Positions 8,382-16,307 of a stretch of DNA of 64,000 nt are shown here, in pieces. A model generated the notes under the pieces. It was not told the origin of the DNA. It saw nothing but the letters and a program-made list of their open reading frames with translations, and ran no database searches. Numbering within the stretch: position 1 is the stretch's first letter; each line of letters opens with the position of its first letter. Origin of the DNA: Haloarcula sebkhae (lineage in GTDB: Archaea; Halobacteriota; Halobacteria; Halobacteriales; Haloarculaceae); the NCBI RefSeq assembly GCF_014647415.1, contig NZ_BMPD01000011.1, forward strand, positions 1-64,000, in the 5' to 3' direction. The position numbers and the translations under genes are program-made.

Positions 8382-11300
8382 ATGGCAAGTCCAACGAGAA
8401 AATTACATGCGTTATTTGGTGTATTACTATTAGTGACTGTCGGTCCGGCTTCCGGGATGATGGCCGGAGTCGGGGCTGGCCCGTTACAGACGGCCGGCAA
8501 TGATGCGTCTCTCACAGGTGCCGGAAACCAGGCTGTCACCACGGCCGGAAACGAACCAGCACAGACACAACCGACCCAAACACCCGCCGCAACGGCCGGT
8601 AATGAACCAACACGGACACAACCACAGACACCCGCCGCAACGGCTGGCAATCAGGCGACCGGACCACTTTCAACCAGCTGGAATGATTCAACAGAACCGA
8701 ATGCGAGTGAAATTGAGCAGTTAGCGCCCCGAGAAAACGACTCTCAGCCGTACCCACTCGTCGGTGAGCACCAACCGACTGACCCAGATGATGACGGCCT
8801 CTATGAAGATGTCAACGGCGATGGCGCTATCAATATCGTTGACGTTGACGCACTGTCGCGCCATCTGGAGACTACAGCAGCCGGTGCTAACTGGAGCGCG
8901 TATGATTACACAGGTGACGATCGAACCGATGTCGGGGATATCCAGTGGCTCTTCGTGGCCACACGCGCGACATCGTCGAACGACACTGATGGCGATGGAC
9001 TTCCGGATGCATACGAGCGAAACGTCACCGACACCGACCCCGACATAGCAGACTCTGACGGGGATGCCGTGATTGACGGCGCAGAAGACTGGGACAACGA
9101 TACGCTCCCAGCATACCGAGAATACCGACTCGACACTGACCCTCGAAGCAATGATACAGACGGTGACAGGCTCTCTGATCAGGTAGAATCACGACTCCAG
9201 GGTGTTGATCCAACCGACCCCGACACGGATGGGGACAACCTTACTGACAGCGACGAACACAGACTCACGAAGACGGATCCCACAAAGCGAGACTCTGATG
9301 GCGACGGGGTCACTGACAACCATGCAGACCCCGATAACGATGGGCTCACACACAAAGAAGAATTGGCTGCCGGAACTCACCCGCTGTACGCCGACGTGGA
9401 TAACGACGGCCTGACTGACCCAGAGGAACTCGAACTTGGAACTGACCCGCTCTCGCCTGATACTGACGAGGATGGGCTGACTGATGGCGATGAGAGAGCT
9501 GACCCGTTCAACACGGACCCACTGAACCCTGATACCGACGGAGACAGTGTCACAGATGGGAACGAGACCTACACTACGACTGCCGGCAACGAATCGCTCG
9601 GAGTCACCATCGACGTCACCGGCCAAGGCAACGTGGCCGATCGTGTCTCGGCTTCGGTCGACGACACCGGCCGATTCGACACCCCGCAGATGAACTCGGC
9701 TGCCGTGACGCCCGTCGTGGACATCGAGTCTGAAGAAGACTTCGACAACGCCTCAGTCACCTTCGAGTACAACGAATCGGCGGTGCCTCAGAGTGCCTCC
9801 GCACAGCTTGCAGTGTTCAGGTGGAACGAGTCGATACAGGGCTTCGAGCCGGTGAATTCCACGGTCGATACGAGCGCACAGACCGTGACAGCCGAGACAC
9901 CCCACTTTTCGCGGTACGCGGTACTGAACGTCTCCCAGTGGAAGGACAGTTTCACGGCCGTTCCGGCTGACGAGTTCTCCGACAATCCCGAGGACAATAC
10001 AACGCTCAAGCCCCTAGACGTGGTGCTGTTGATGGACACGACAGGATCGATGAAAGGGAACGACCCGAACGGGCTCGCCAAAGATGCGGGTGAAGAGTTC
10101 ATGTCGAGCCTGCTGCCATCGGACCGCGCGGCGGTCCTGGAATTCTCCAATCGGGCGAACGTCATGCAACCGTACACGACCAACCACGATGCAGTCAACA
10201 GTTCCGTGATGGATCTCAACTATCGCGGTGGCCGTGGTGGGACGGCTATCGGCTTGAGTCTGGAGGATGCCATCGATTACAAGCGCAATAACAGTACCCC
10301 GGATCACCGTCGCGTCATCGTTCTCCTGTCTGACGGGCAAAACAAACAGGGCGTTGGATCGGATTCGTATACGGTTGCCCAGGCCGAGCGAGCCGCTCAA
10401 GAAAACATCACTGTCCACGCAGTTGGCTTCGGCGGCGCCGATGAAGACCTCCTGCAAGAGGTTGCCAACAGTACTGGTGGCCAGGCGTACTTCGCCGAGA
10501 GTGCAAGCGAATTGCCCGAAGTGTTTTCGCGGGTCGCGACAAATACGACCGGCGGACAGGACAGTGATGGTGACGGATTGCCAGACGAGACTGAAACTGG
10601 CGGGTTCACGGCGGAGACGCTGCCGATGACCGTCGAGCCGTTCTCGACTGATCCGACACAGAAGGACACCGATGGTGATGGACTACTAGACGCCGAGGAG
10701 ATCAGCGCCGTGCACAGACAGTCCCACGCGTTCACGGTCGTCACTGATGGTGACGCTGTCTCGCAGTCAGTGAAAGGCGGCTACTGGCGGATCAACAGCA
10801 ATCCGACGAAGACCGACACCGACGGGGATACGATAAACGATTCGACGGAAGTCAACGGGTGGACCATTTCGGTGATCAATAAGACCGGCCACACCGACCC
10901 GTATCGGTACGACTACGCCTGTGAAACGGACGATGGGTGTGAAGCCCAGTCGGATTCCATCCGTGTGACGTCGGACCCGAAAACGCCACATTCGGATGAC
11001 GATGGTCTGACCGACCCCGAAGAGAAGAATCTCACGCACACCGATCCGAGCGCGGAGCGAACGTACAACATTACTACCGAGCGGTCAGAGACGTTCGAGC
11101 AGGTGTTCGATGGCAGAGGGTCCTACCCACGAACGAACCTGCAGAACCAGATGGGACTGGACACTGATCGCATGCAGGGCGTGGACGACCTCTCGGATCC
11201 GGAGTTCACGGACGCAAGCGATTCATTCGACTTCGTAACGACCGACCAACGTGGGCTAGATCAGTTCGTCTTCAGAGGGCTGGATGGCACCCCGCAGACG

Positions 11301-12584
11301 GATCACTGGATTTCGAACAAGAAAGAGATCCGCACGGCGAATCCGGATCATCGGCAACCAGATGCAGATCCGGCCCTGGGCTCTGAGACTGATCCCTGGG
11401 ACCCTGACACCGACGATGATGGACTCACTGATGGACAGGAGATTGATGGAGTGCAGGACGGTTCGTCCGGCTCGGTCTACAAAACAGACCCAACGGACCC
11501 AGATACCGACGGTGACGGCTACTGGGACGGCTGGATCGGCGTCTACGACGTTGGGCACACTGACAACGTGGTGCTGTATCGCGAACACTTAGAGGACGAT
11601 GATGGAAGTGGTGCACCGAGCGGGATTCAGGGAGACGAGATCGTGGATGCCCAAACTGGCGTCCACAAAATCGATCCAAGTGATCCGATGACTTCGTCGG
11701 CATTTGGCGCACAGTACAACGGTGACCGTGTCCACTCAAACGTGCATATTGGAGAACGTCAATGGGGAACAGACCCAACGACAGTAACGAGTCGGTCCGA
11801 GACGACAATCGGTGTGGAAGTAGACTGGTTGAAGGGGAAGAATCCGTATTCGATGACGGTTGCAGGGACGAACTGGAACGTGATCGAAGCGACTCAGTTG
11901 AATTATCGCCTCTACGGCATCAACTTCCAGTTCTACCGATCTGATGAAGGAATCTCAAAGCAATCGCTTCGGAACGTCTGTCGATATGGTCTCCGACAAG
12001 ATGGCGGGTACGGAGTCAAGAAATACTGTCTCGAACCGGATAGCTTCAATGCCTGGGAAGGTGACGTGGTGGAAGATAACTTCCACGACGACACCTCCCG
12101 CGTCCATCTGTTCTGGACGAATCGGTACGGCGCGGACAGGCCACAGTACATCCCACACGATACACCTGGTCAAATTCCGAGTTCCGTTGCCGGTCTCACT
12201 GGGCACACCGGGTCGCCGACGCAGGTTGCCATCATCGAAAACGGATTCGGGACACCGTATGGTGTGATGATGCTCGACGATACACTGAACTCCCCGTCGG
12301 CAAAACATCGTGTCCTGATGCACGAGATGGGGCACGTTCTTGGGGCTGGGACTGCAGACGATAACGCTGCGAGGATTGGAGAGTGTTATAGTGGGAGAGA
12401 TTGTGTTATAGACACCAGCATCACCGGCGGAGTGGATAAAACACCTGAGCGAGTATCGATTTTCGGTGGACCAGAGTGGCCTGTCATGGGCGATTCAAGA
12501 TATATTGACACCGCTCGGGCTGGGTTTAGCATCGAAGAGTTGAGTACAATTGATATGGAGGATCTCCCGAGTACCGATGACTAA
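8382..12584 (+). CDS. Giant secreted dockerin-TSP3-VWA-metallopeptidase protein
   Basis: 1400 residues from the ATG at 8382. In order: signal peptide (1-30); TAGNEP/TQTPAA linker repeats (30-95); dockerin (about 135-200, GLYEDVNGDGAINIVDVDAL and GDDRTDVGDIQWLF); TSP3-type calcium repeats; a beta-sandwich domain ending HFSRYAVLN; a VWA domain with MIDAS DTTGSMKG from residue 552; more TSP3 repeats; and a C-terminal zinc peptidase with HEMGHVLG at about 1314-1321 and a Met-turn-like EWPVMGDS. The usual metzincin third ligand position holds Thr, with Asp two residues later, so the fold is uncertain. There is no C-terminal anchor, so it would be released or held through cohesin. Its stop overlaps the lipoprotein gene start by 8 nt, implying translational coupling. 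I infer an effector or protease acting outside the cell. Confidence 0.85.
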   Translation: MASPTRKLHALFGVLLLVTVGPASGMMAGVGAGPLQTAGNDASLTGAGNQAVTTAGNEPAQTQPTQTPAATAGNEPTRTQPQTPAATAGNQATGPLSTSWNDSTEPNASEIEQLAPRENDSQPYPLVGEHQPTDPDDDGLYEDVNGDGAINIVDVDALSRHLETTAAGANWSAYDYTGDDRTDVGDIQWLFVATRATSSNDTDGDGLPDAYERNVTDTDPDIADSDGDAVIDGAEDWDNDTLPAYREYRLDTDPRSNDTDGDRLSDQVESRLQGVDPTDPDTDGDNLTDSDEHRLTKTDPTKRDSDGDGVTDNHADPDNDGLTHKEELAAGTHPLYADVDNDGLTDPEELELGTDPLSPDTDEDGLTDGDERADPFNTDPLNPDTDGDSVTDGNETYTTTAGNESLGVTIDVTGQGNVADRVSASVDDTGRFDTPQMNSAAVTPVVDIESEEDFDNASVTFEYNESAVPQSASAQLAVFRWNESIQGFEPVNSTVDTSAQTVTAETPHFSRYAVLNVSQWKDSFTAVPADEFSDNPEDNTTLKPLDVVLLMDTTGSMKGNDPNGLAKDAGEEFMSSLLPSDRAAVLEFSNRANVMQPYTTNHDAVNSSVMDLNYRGGRGGTAIGLSLEDAIDYKRNNSTPDHRRVIVLLSDGQNKQGVGSDSYTVAQAERAAQENITVHAVGFGGADEDLLQEVANSTGGQAYFAESASELPEVFSRVATNTTGGQDSDGDGLPDETETGGFTAETLPMTVEPFSTDPTQKDTDGDGLLDAEEISAVHRQSHAFTVVTDGDAVSQSVKGGYWRINSNPTKTDTDGDTINDSTEVNGWTISVINKTGHTDPYRYDYACETDDGCEAQSDSIRVTSDPKTPHSDDDGLTDPEEKNLTHTDPSAERTYNITTERSETFEQVFDGRGSYPRTNLQNQMGLDTDRMQGVDDLSDPEFTDASDSFDFVTTDQRGLDQFVFRGLDGTPQTDHWISNKKEIRTANPDHRQPDADPALGSETDPWDPDTDDDGLTDGQEIDGVQDGSSGSVYKTDPTDPDTDGDGYWDGWIGVYDVGHTDNVVLYREHLEDDDGSGAPSGIQGDEIVDAQTGVHKIDPSDPMTSSAFGAQYNGDRVHSNVHIGERQWGTDPTTVTSRSETTIGVEVDWLKGKNPYSMTVAGTNWNVIEATQLNYRLYGINFQFYRSDEGISKQSLRNVCRYGLRQDGGYGVKKYCLEPDSFNAWEGDVVEDNFHDDTSRVHLFWTNRYGADRPQYIPHDTPGQIPSSVAGLTGHTGSPTQVAIIENGFGTPYGVMMLDDTLNSPSAKHRVLMHEMGHVLGAGTADDNAARIGECYSGRDCVIDTSITGGVDKTPERVSIFGGPEWPVMGDSRYIDTARAGFSIEELSTIDMEDLPSTDD

Positions 12585-13062
12585 CCAGATTACCCGGCGT
12601 CATCTACTTTGTTGTGGCTTTGCAGGTGGCGGTTTATTGGTTAGCGGCTGTTTACAGCACAGTCGGCTCCGTTCACTAGAGTTTCGGCGAATAAATGTTG
12701 AAAATCAAACCAATAGTGAATACGATATCCGTGCAGACGTTGTTGCTGATGGGCGCGCTGCTACTTCTGAGTGGGCAACATTTCATAATGTTTCTGTTGT
12801 CGGATACACTCGCTCAGGGACAGTTGTTTGCCAAGAAAATATCGGGACCGTCTCCCCAAATGGCTCCCCACAAACAGTTCAATTGTCGTGTGAGGAAATA
12901 CCGCCGTTGTTCACGTTCACTGCGGACGAGTCCCCCTGTGACCAGGAAACGTGGATCGGAATATATCAATATAGGAATGCGGAAAAGGGCGTTGATTACT
13001 GGGAATTGCGTAGGAAGGAATGCGATGAGCCGTCACTTCCTCCAGTTGCTGAAAATGAGTAA
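12577..13062 (+). CDS. Lipoprotein, putative immunity/partner protein 1
   Basis: 161 residues from the ATG that overlaps the stop of the giant protein (ATGACTAA). The N-terminus has a twin-arginine motif (ITRRHLL) and a lipobox LLVSGC, so a folded lipoprotein exported by Tat and held on the outer face of the membrane. The mature domain is beta-rich, with WATFHNVSVVGY, NIGTVSP and ADESPCD, all shared with the lipoprotein at 13392. Conserved Cys residues may form disulphides. I infer a self-protection or inhibitor role from position and pairing; no family function is known to me. Confidence 0.75.
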   Translation: MTNQITRRHLLCCGFAGGGLLVSGCLQHSRLRSLEFRRINVENQTNSEYDIRADVVADGRAATSEWATFHNVSVVGYTRSGTVVCQENIGTVSPNGSPQTVQLSCEEIPPLFTFTADESPCDQETWIGIYQYRNAEKGVDYWELRRKECDEPSLPPVAENE

Positions 13063-13213
13063 TGATACAATCTGTCTGTTTAATTAACATATAAACGGCT
13101 AACATTAAATCCCGAAGAGGACTGCTGCTGCTGTTTCTGAATATTGGCAACAATCTCCACTTCTCAGGCACTGGTTTTCCAAGAGCTACTGAGGTGTGTG
13201 AACCGTTTTATGA

Positions 13214-13399
13214 CACCCTGTGATTAGTAGAGAAATCACAGGAAGAGAAGATCAAACGCCCGAAGAGACATCGAGGTTCCAAGACAACTCTTGGCCGATC
13301 ATGGGTGATAGTTTTATTGCCAGCCCCGGCCGTACTGTGTTTAGTATTGAAGAGCTGACCACAGTAGATACCGATGACTTACCTAGTGTCGATGATTGA
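13214..13399 (+). pseudogene. Decayed C-terminus of a metallopeptidase paralogue (cassette 2)
   Basis: In the frame ending at TGA 13397-13399 the translation reads VISREITGREDQTPE, then SWPIMGDS, then FSIEELTTVDTDDLPSVDD. It aligns with VIDTSITGGVDKTPE, EWPVMGDS and FSIEELSTIDMEDLPSTDD at the end of the giant protein. The start and the zinc-binding helix are missing. It overlaps the next lipoprotein start by 8 nt (ATGATTGA), exactly as in the intact pair. Confidence 0.8.
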
Positions 13400-13868
13400 A
13401 GATATCTCACGGCGGACGATCATCAGAAGCATTTTCGGAGTGTTGCCAATGGCTGTGGCTGGGTGTATGTCTGAGCCGCGAAATAGAAACTTGGGATTCA
13501 AGACATTAAGTATAATCCCTGTTGACAGCGGAAAATTCAAACTAGAGGGAGAGGTTAGAAGCTCTTCACGCAATGCTGATGAAAATTGGGCAACATTCCA
13601 TAATGTATCTGTTGTAGGCTATCAATCTTCGAAAAGTGTTGTCTTTCGTAATTATATCGGAACTGTCACGCCAGGATATGATGGAATCCGAAACATATCA
13701 ACTGTGACTGAAACACTTCCAAAATTCATTACGCTAGTCGCCGACGAAACTCCTTGCGATGATTCAACGGACATTAGCATCCTCACATTAAATGAGGGTG
13801 AAAAAACATATTCGGAAGCTCGTCATCGGAAATGCAAGGAGCCAGAACTTCCCCGGATACCTGAATGA
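13392..13868 (+). CDS. Lipoprotein, putative immunity/partner protein 2
   Basis: 158 residues from the ATG inside the end of the peptidase remnant; an in-frame ATG at 13374 is less likely because the overlap at 13392 matches the first cassette. Twin-arginine-like ISRRTII and lipobox MAVAGC mark an exported lipoprotein. The mature part shares WATFHNVSVVGYQSS, YIGTVTPG and ADETPCD with lipoprotein 1, so they are one subfamily, both following peptidase ends with W-P-[VI]-M-G-D-S. Confidence 0.72.
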   Translation: MIEDISRRTIIRSIFGVLPMAVAGCMSEPRNRNLGFKTLSIIPVDSGKFKLEGEVRSSSRNADENWATFHNVSVVGYQSSKSVVFRNYIGTVTPGYDGIRNISTVTETLPKFITLVADETPCDDSTDISILTLNEGEKTYSEARHRKCKEPELPRIPE

Positions 13869-13997
13869 CCTCAAAAAATTAGTTCTAGATGCACAACCAG
13901 CGAACCTAGGTACTGTTGCTGACAGACTTGCAGAGTAGTCCGGATTAACCGAAGCACGCAATAAAAGTGCTCACACGTGGCTGTCGGCCGAGCGTGA

Positions 13998-14144
13998 ACT
14001 CGCTGCAGGGACGGACCGTGGGAAAACATTCAGTCGTGGAAGATCATGCGTTCGGGTTGGTCAGATGAAGTCGTCCATACTCACGACAGACGGATTTACT
14101 ATGCATTCAATATTGAAGAAGTAGCCACTACGAAAGAACCATGA
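13998..14144 (+). pseudogene. Decayed C-terminus of a second-type peptidase (cassette 3)
   Basis: The frame ending at TGA 14142-14144 reads PWENIQSWKIMRSGWSDEVV, then YYAFNIEEVATTKEP. The Met-turn-like WKIMRSGW and the [FY]xIEE tail resemble the end of the giant protein but belong to a distinct subtype shared with the remnant at 14863. The upstream coding part is lost. The stop overlaps the next ATG (ATGA). Confidence 0.68.
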
Positions 14145-14605
14145 AAGATCCAAATTCCAAACTGATTGTTCTGTCTTTGGTCATCATATTGGTGGCCTTA
14201 AGTGGATGTAAGGCTGGCAATCCAGTATATAATGGGAGTATTCGGTTCAGTGGCGAAATGACTGCTGTTGAAGATGAATTCATAATGGAAGGCGATCTCG
14301 ACAATGAGGGGATTGCGAATATGACCTTCAATAATCTCAATGTGTACTTGTACTATGCAAATGGAACCCGGATCAAAAAGCATCATATGGGAGATCTATC
14401 CACAACTGTCCCAGTAACTATTCGTAGTACACAGATTCCGGACTACGTCATTATAGACTCCCCAGATTTTTGGAGCACATCAAAAGTGGAGGTCGCATAC
14501 TATGAAAAGCGAAAATCGGGGAACTATACCGAATCTATCGTAACGGAGCGTGATGACTTACCAGTTAATCCGAGACACCGAAATATAAAATATCGGCCGT
14601 GGTGA
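14141..14605 (+). CDS. Lipoprotein, putative immunity/partner protein 3
   Basis: 154 residues with a Sec-type hydrophobic N-terminus and lipobox VALSGC, so probably a membrane-anchored extracytoplasmic lipoprotein. The body has FSGEMTAVEDEFIMEGD, VIIDSPDFW and a tail with RDDLPVNPR. It aligns with lipoprotein 4, not with 1 and 2. Its start overlaps the stop of the preceding peptidase remnant by 4 nt. Putative cognate partner of the second peptidase subtype. Confidence 0.7.
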   Translation: MKDPNSKLIVLSLVIILVALSGCKAGNPVYNGSIRFSGEMTAVEDEFIMEGDLDNEGIANMTFNNLNVYLYYANGTRIKKHHMGDLSTTVPVTIRSTQIPDYVIIDSPDFWSTSKVEVAYYEKRKSGNYTESIVTERDDLPVNPRHRNIKYRPW

Positions 14606-14724
14606 ATCGCCGGACATAGCGTGATTGTCAGGTGTCACGGCTCGCTTGATGATGTAGCCGACACTTTTCAGGACGAGTTCGCAGAACTCACGTTACTGAG
14701 CACAAACGATAGAGAAGTTGGAAG

Positions 14725-14862
14725 ATGATTGATCGCAACGTTGGAGTCGGGGCTATAGCACTTGTCGGAATCCTGGCTGCTCTGGGCCTGCTCGTTGCGG
14801 CGTCTCAGGAGTCAGGACCATCGCAGAGATCACCGACAGTGATGACCCGGCAGGTCAGATAG
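14725..14862 (+). CDS. Possible small secreted or membrane peptide, 45 aa
   Basis: The ORF starts MIDRNVGVGAIALVGILAALG, a clean signal-anchor-like segment, and ends 24 residues later. It may be the surviving 5' end of another secreted gene whose 3' end is the remnant directly downstream (the stop TAG at 14860-14862 abuts it). Low certainty that it is expressed. Confidence 0.35.
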   Translation: MIDRNVGVGAIALVGILAALGLLVAASQESGPSQRSPTVMTRQVR

Positions 14863-14988
14863 CCACTCGATGGAAACGTCGAATGGAGCGTAATGTCTTC
14901 AGGCTGGGATAGAGACTAGGTGACGCAGCTAATGGACGGACGGTACTACTCTTACAGTGTTGAAGAACTTTTTCTAGTCACACAATGA
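14863..14988 (+). pseudogene. Decayed C-terminus of a second-type peptidase (cassette 4)
   Basis: Reads GNVEWSVMSSGWDRD, an in-frame TAG, then VTQLMDGRYYSYSVEELFLV to TGA at 14986-14988. EWSVMSSGW matches SWKIMRSGW of cassette 3, and YSVEEL matches the common [FY]-x-[IV]-E-E tail. The stop overlaps the lipoprotein 4 start (ATGA). Confidence 0.65.
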
Positions 14989-15431
14989 GCGAAGCAAATC
15001 AGATTGGTATCATCGTCACGCTGGTGCTTCTCGTCTCGACAGCTGGCTGTACGTATCCGGAGGCAACTGAGAACAGTCTCGAATTCAGCGGCACTATCGA
15101 ACGATCGGCTGGTCAGTTCAATATGGACGGAGATGTCCATGTGGACGGGACAAACGACCGCGATGTCGAAGATATAGCTATTGTCCTGTACGATGATACC
15201 CAATCTGAACTCAAGCGGGTTCCTGTTGACCTGATTTCGAGCAATCCCGATGGTTCGTATCCTTCCCGGCAATCGGTCAATATTACTACTGATAAACAGC
15301 CGGAGTTTGTGCTCATTGAATCACCAGACGCATGGAATGCGGGCGTTCCATCGGAAGCGTACCAATGGACTGGCGACCACTACACCACATACTGGGTTGA
15401 AAATGAGGACGATCGGTTCCCATCCGACTAA
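14985..15431 (+). CDS. Lipoprotein, putative immunity/partner protein 4
   Basis: 148 residues; hydrophobic N-terminus and lipobox VSTAGC. The mature domain shares FSGTIERSAGQFNMDGD, FVLIESPDAW and a YT..V..EDDRFPSD tail with lipoprotein 3. Start overlaps the preceding remnant by 4 nt. It ends the cassette series; the next recognisable sequence is a stray piece of the giant gene. Confidence 0.7.
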   Translation: MSEANQIGIIVTLVLLVSTAGCTYPEATENSLEFSGTIERSAGQFNMDGDVHVDGTNDRDVEDIAIVLYDDTQSELKRVPVDLISSNPDGSYPSRQSVNITTDKQPEFVLIESPDAWNAGVPSEAYQWTGDHYTTYWVENEDDRFPSD

Positions 15432-15445
15432 TTCCACCTGCAATG

Positions 15446-15523
15446 ATACCGACGGAGAGGGACTGCCTGACGCCGAGGAGATCAGCGCCGTGCACAGACA
15501 GTCCTACGCGTTCACGGTCGTCA
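15446..15523 (+). pseudogene. Displaced 78-bp piece of the giant VWA gene
   Basis: Nearly identical to about 10665-10743 inside the giant gene; it encodes DAEEISAVHRQSYAFTVV (DAEEISAVHRQSHAFTVV in the parent). Out of context, with no start. It indicates that another effector copy once lay downstream of cassette 4, or gene conversion between cassettes. Confidence 0.8.
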
Positions 15524-15747
15524 GTGTTCCTTGCGTTGTGTCTGCGGCTCGTCGTTGCAATCACCAACTTCGAGCGAGGAACCGAACCGGGCTTTGAGAA
15601 GCTATGAGATGGATTCTATGACACGCTCCAATTAGACCAACCACCGTACTCAGTGGTCACACCACTGACGACGCACACGCTACTGACGCCGTCAGTATCA
15701 AAACGGTGCTTGAGAACGGAAAGTAACAAGACTGAGTTCACTACAGA

Positions 15748-15990
15748 TCAGGTGTTTGGGTGCGGGCTGTAGTGTAAATCGCCTAGCTCATTGCACACTT
15801 CTTGGAGGTTTACCTCCCTGTCCAAGCGGGGATACGGTCGTCTTGCAAACAGGTCTGTTCGAAGAGCTTAGAGACACAGCGGCTCAACAAAATTCCGTGA
15901 GTTCCGAGAAATCGCTCTAATGTGTGTCGTTTACCACATCAAACGTGCCGTGAAACAGTAAATGCAACCGCCCCATAGCGATTCAACACA
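15748..15990 (+). repeat. 243-bp dispersed repeat, copy A
   Basis: Closely matches 33661-33902 (about 90 percent by eye). Conserved stretches include TTTGGGTGCGGGCTGTAGTG, TTGGAGGTTTA and CAAATGCAACCGC-like sequence near the right end. A short frame in both copies ends in GLFEELRDTAAQQNSVSSEK, with mostly conservative changes, so it may be the 3' end of a lost gene. No terminal inverted repeat was found. Confidence 0.75.
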
Positions 15991-16138
15991 GTCTTATATT
16001 TTTTATCCCGCTTTTTGACACGATCAACCCCAACCAAGTCGTGATAGCCCCACCGAAGAGCTCGAGTAGAAACTCACCGATAGCCAATATAGAAATTCCA
16101 AACCGCATAAGAAACCCGAAAACATTGCTGAGGAACAT
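15983..16138 (-). CDS. Possible small membrane protein, 51 aa
   Basis: ATG-initiated frame beginning MFLSNVFGFLMRFGISILAI, with two hydrophobic segments and a basic end (SKSGIKNIRLC). Its 3' end touches the dispersed repeat. No homologue is recognised. Coding status uncertain. Confidence 0.4.
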   Translation of the reverse strand: MFLSNVFGFLMRFGISILAIGEFLLELFGGAITTWLGLIVSKSGIKNIRLC

Positions 16139-16251
16139 GCCTCAGATTTCTGTTCCCCGGTTATTAGAGCTACTGTACCCGCGGCTGCAGTAGGCAACTT
16201 GCATACTGACCGTGGCTACGGACATGATGAAGTTTAGCTAACGGTGATTTA

Positions 16252-16290
16252 TTAGTCGCTGCGCCGGAGTCCCCACACTCCACTGATGGC
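16252..16290 (-). pseudogene. C-terminal remnant of a YSNLS-family membrane protein
   Basis: Thirteen codons AISGVWGLRRSD-stop match AIGGLWGRRRSD-stop at the end of the gene at 29030-29500. The flank beyond the stop (GGAGTTTAGCTAA versus GAAGTTTAGCTAA) is also shared with 28990-29030, so a longer segment was duplicated. Confidence 0.6.
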
Positions 16291-16307
16291 TCGGCGAGGA
16301 GTTCCAC

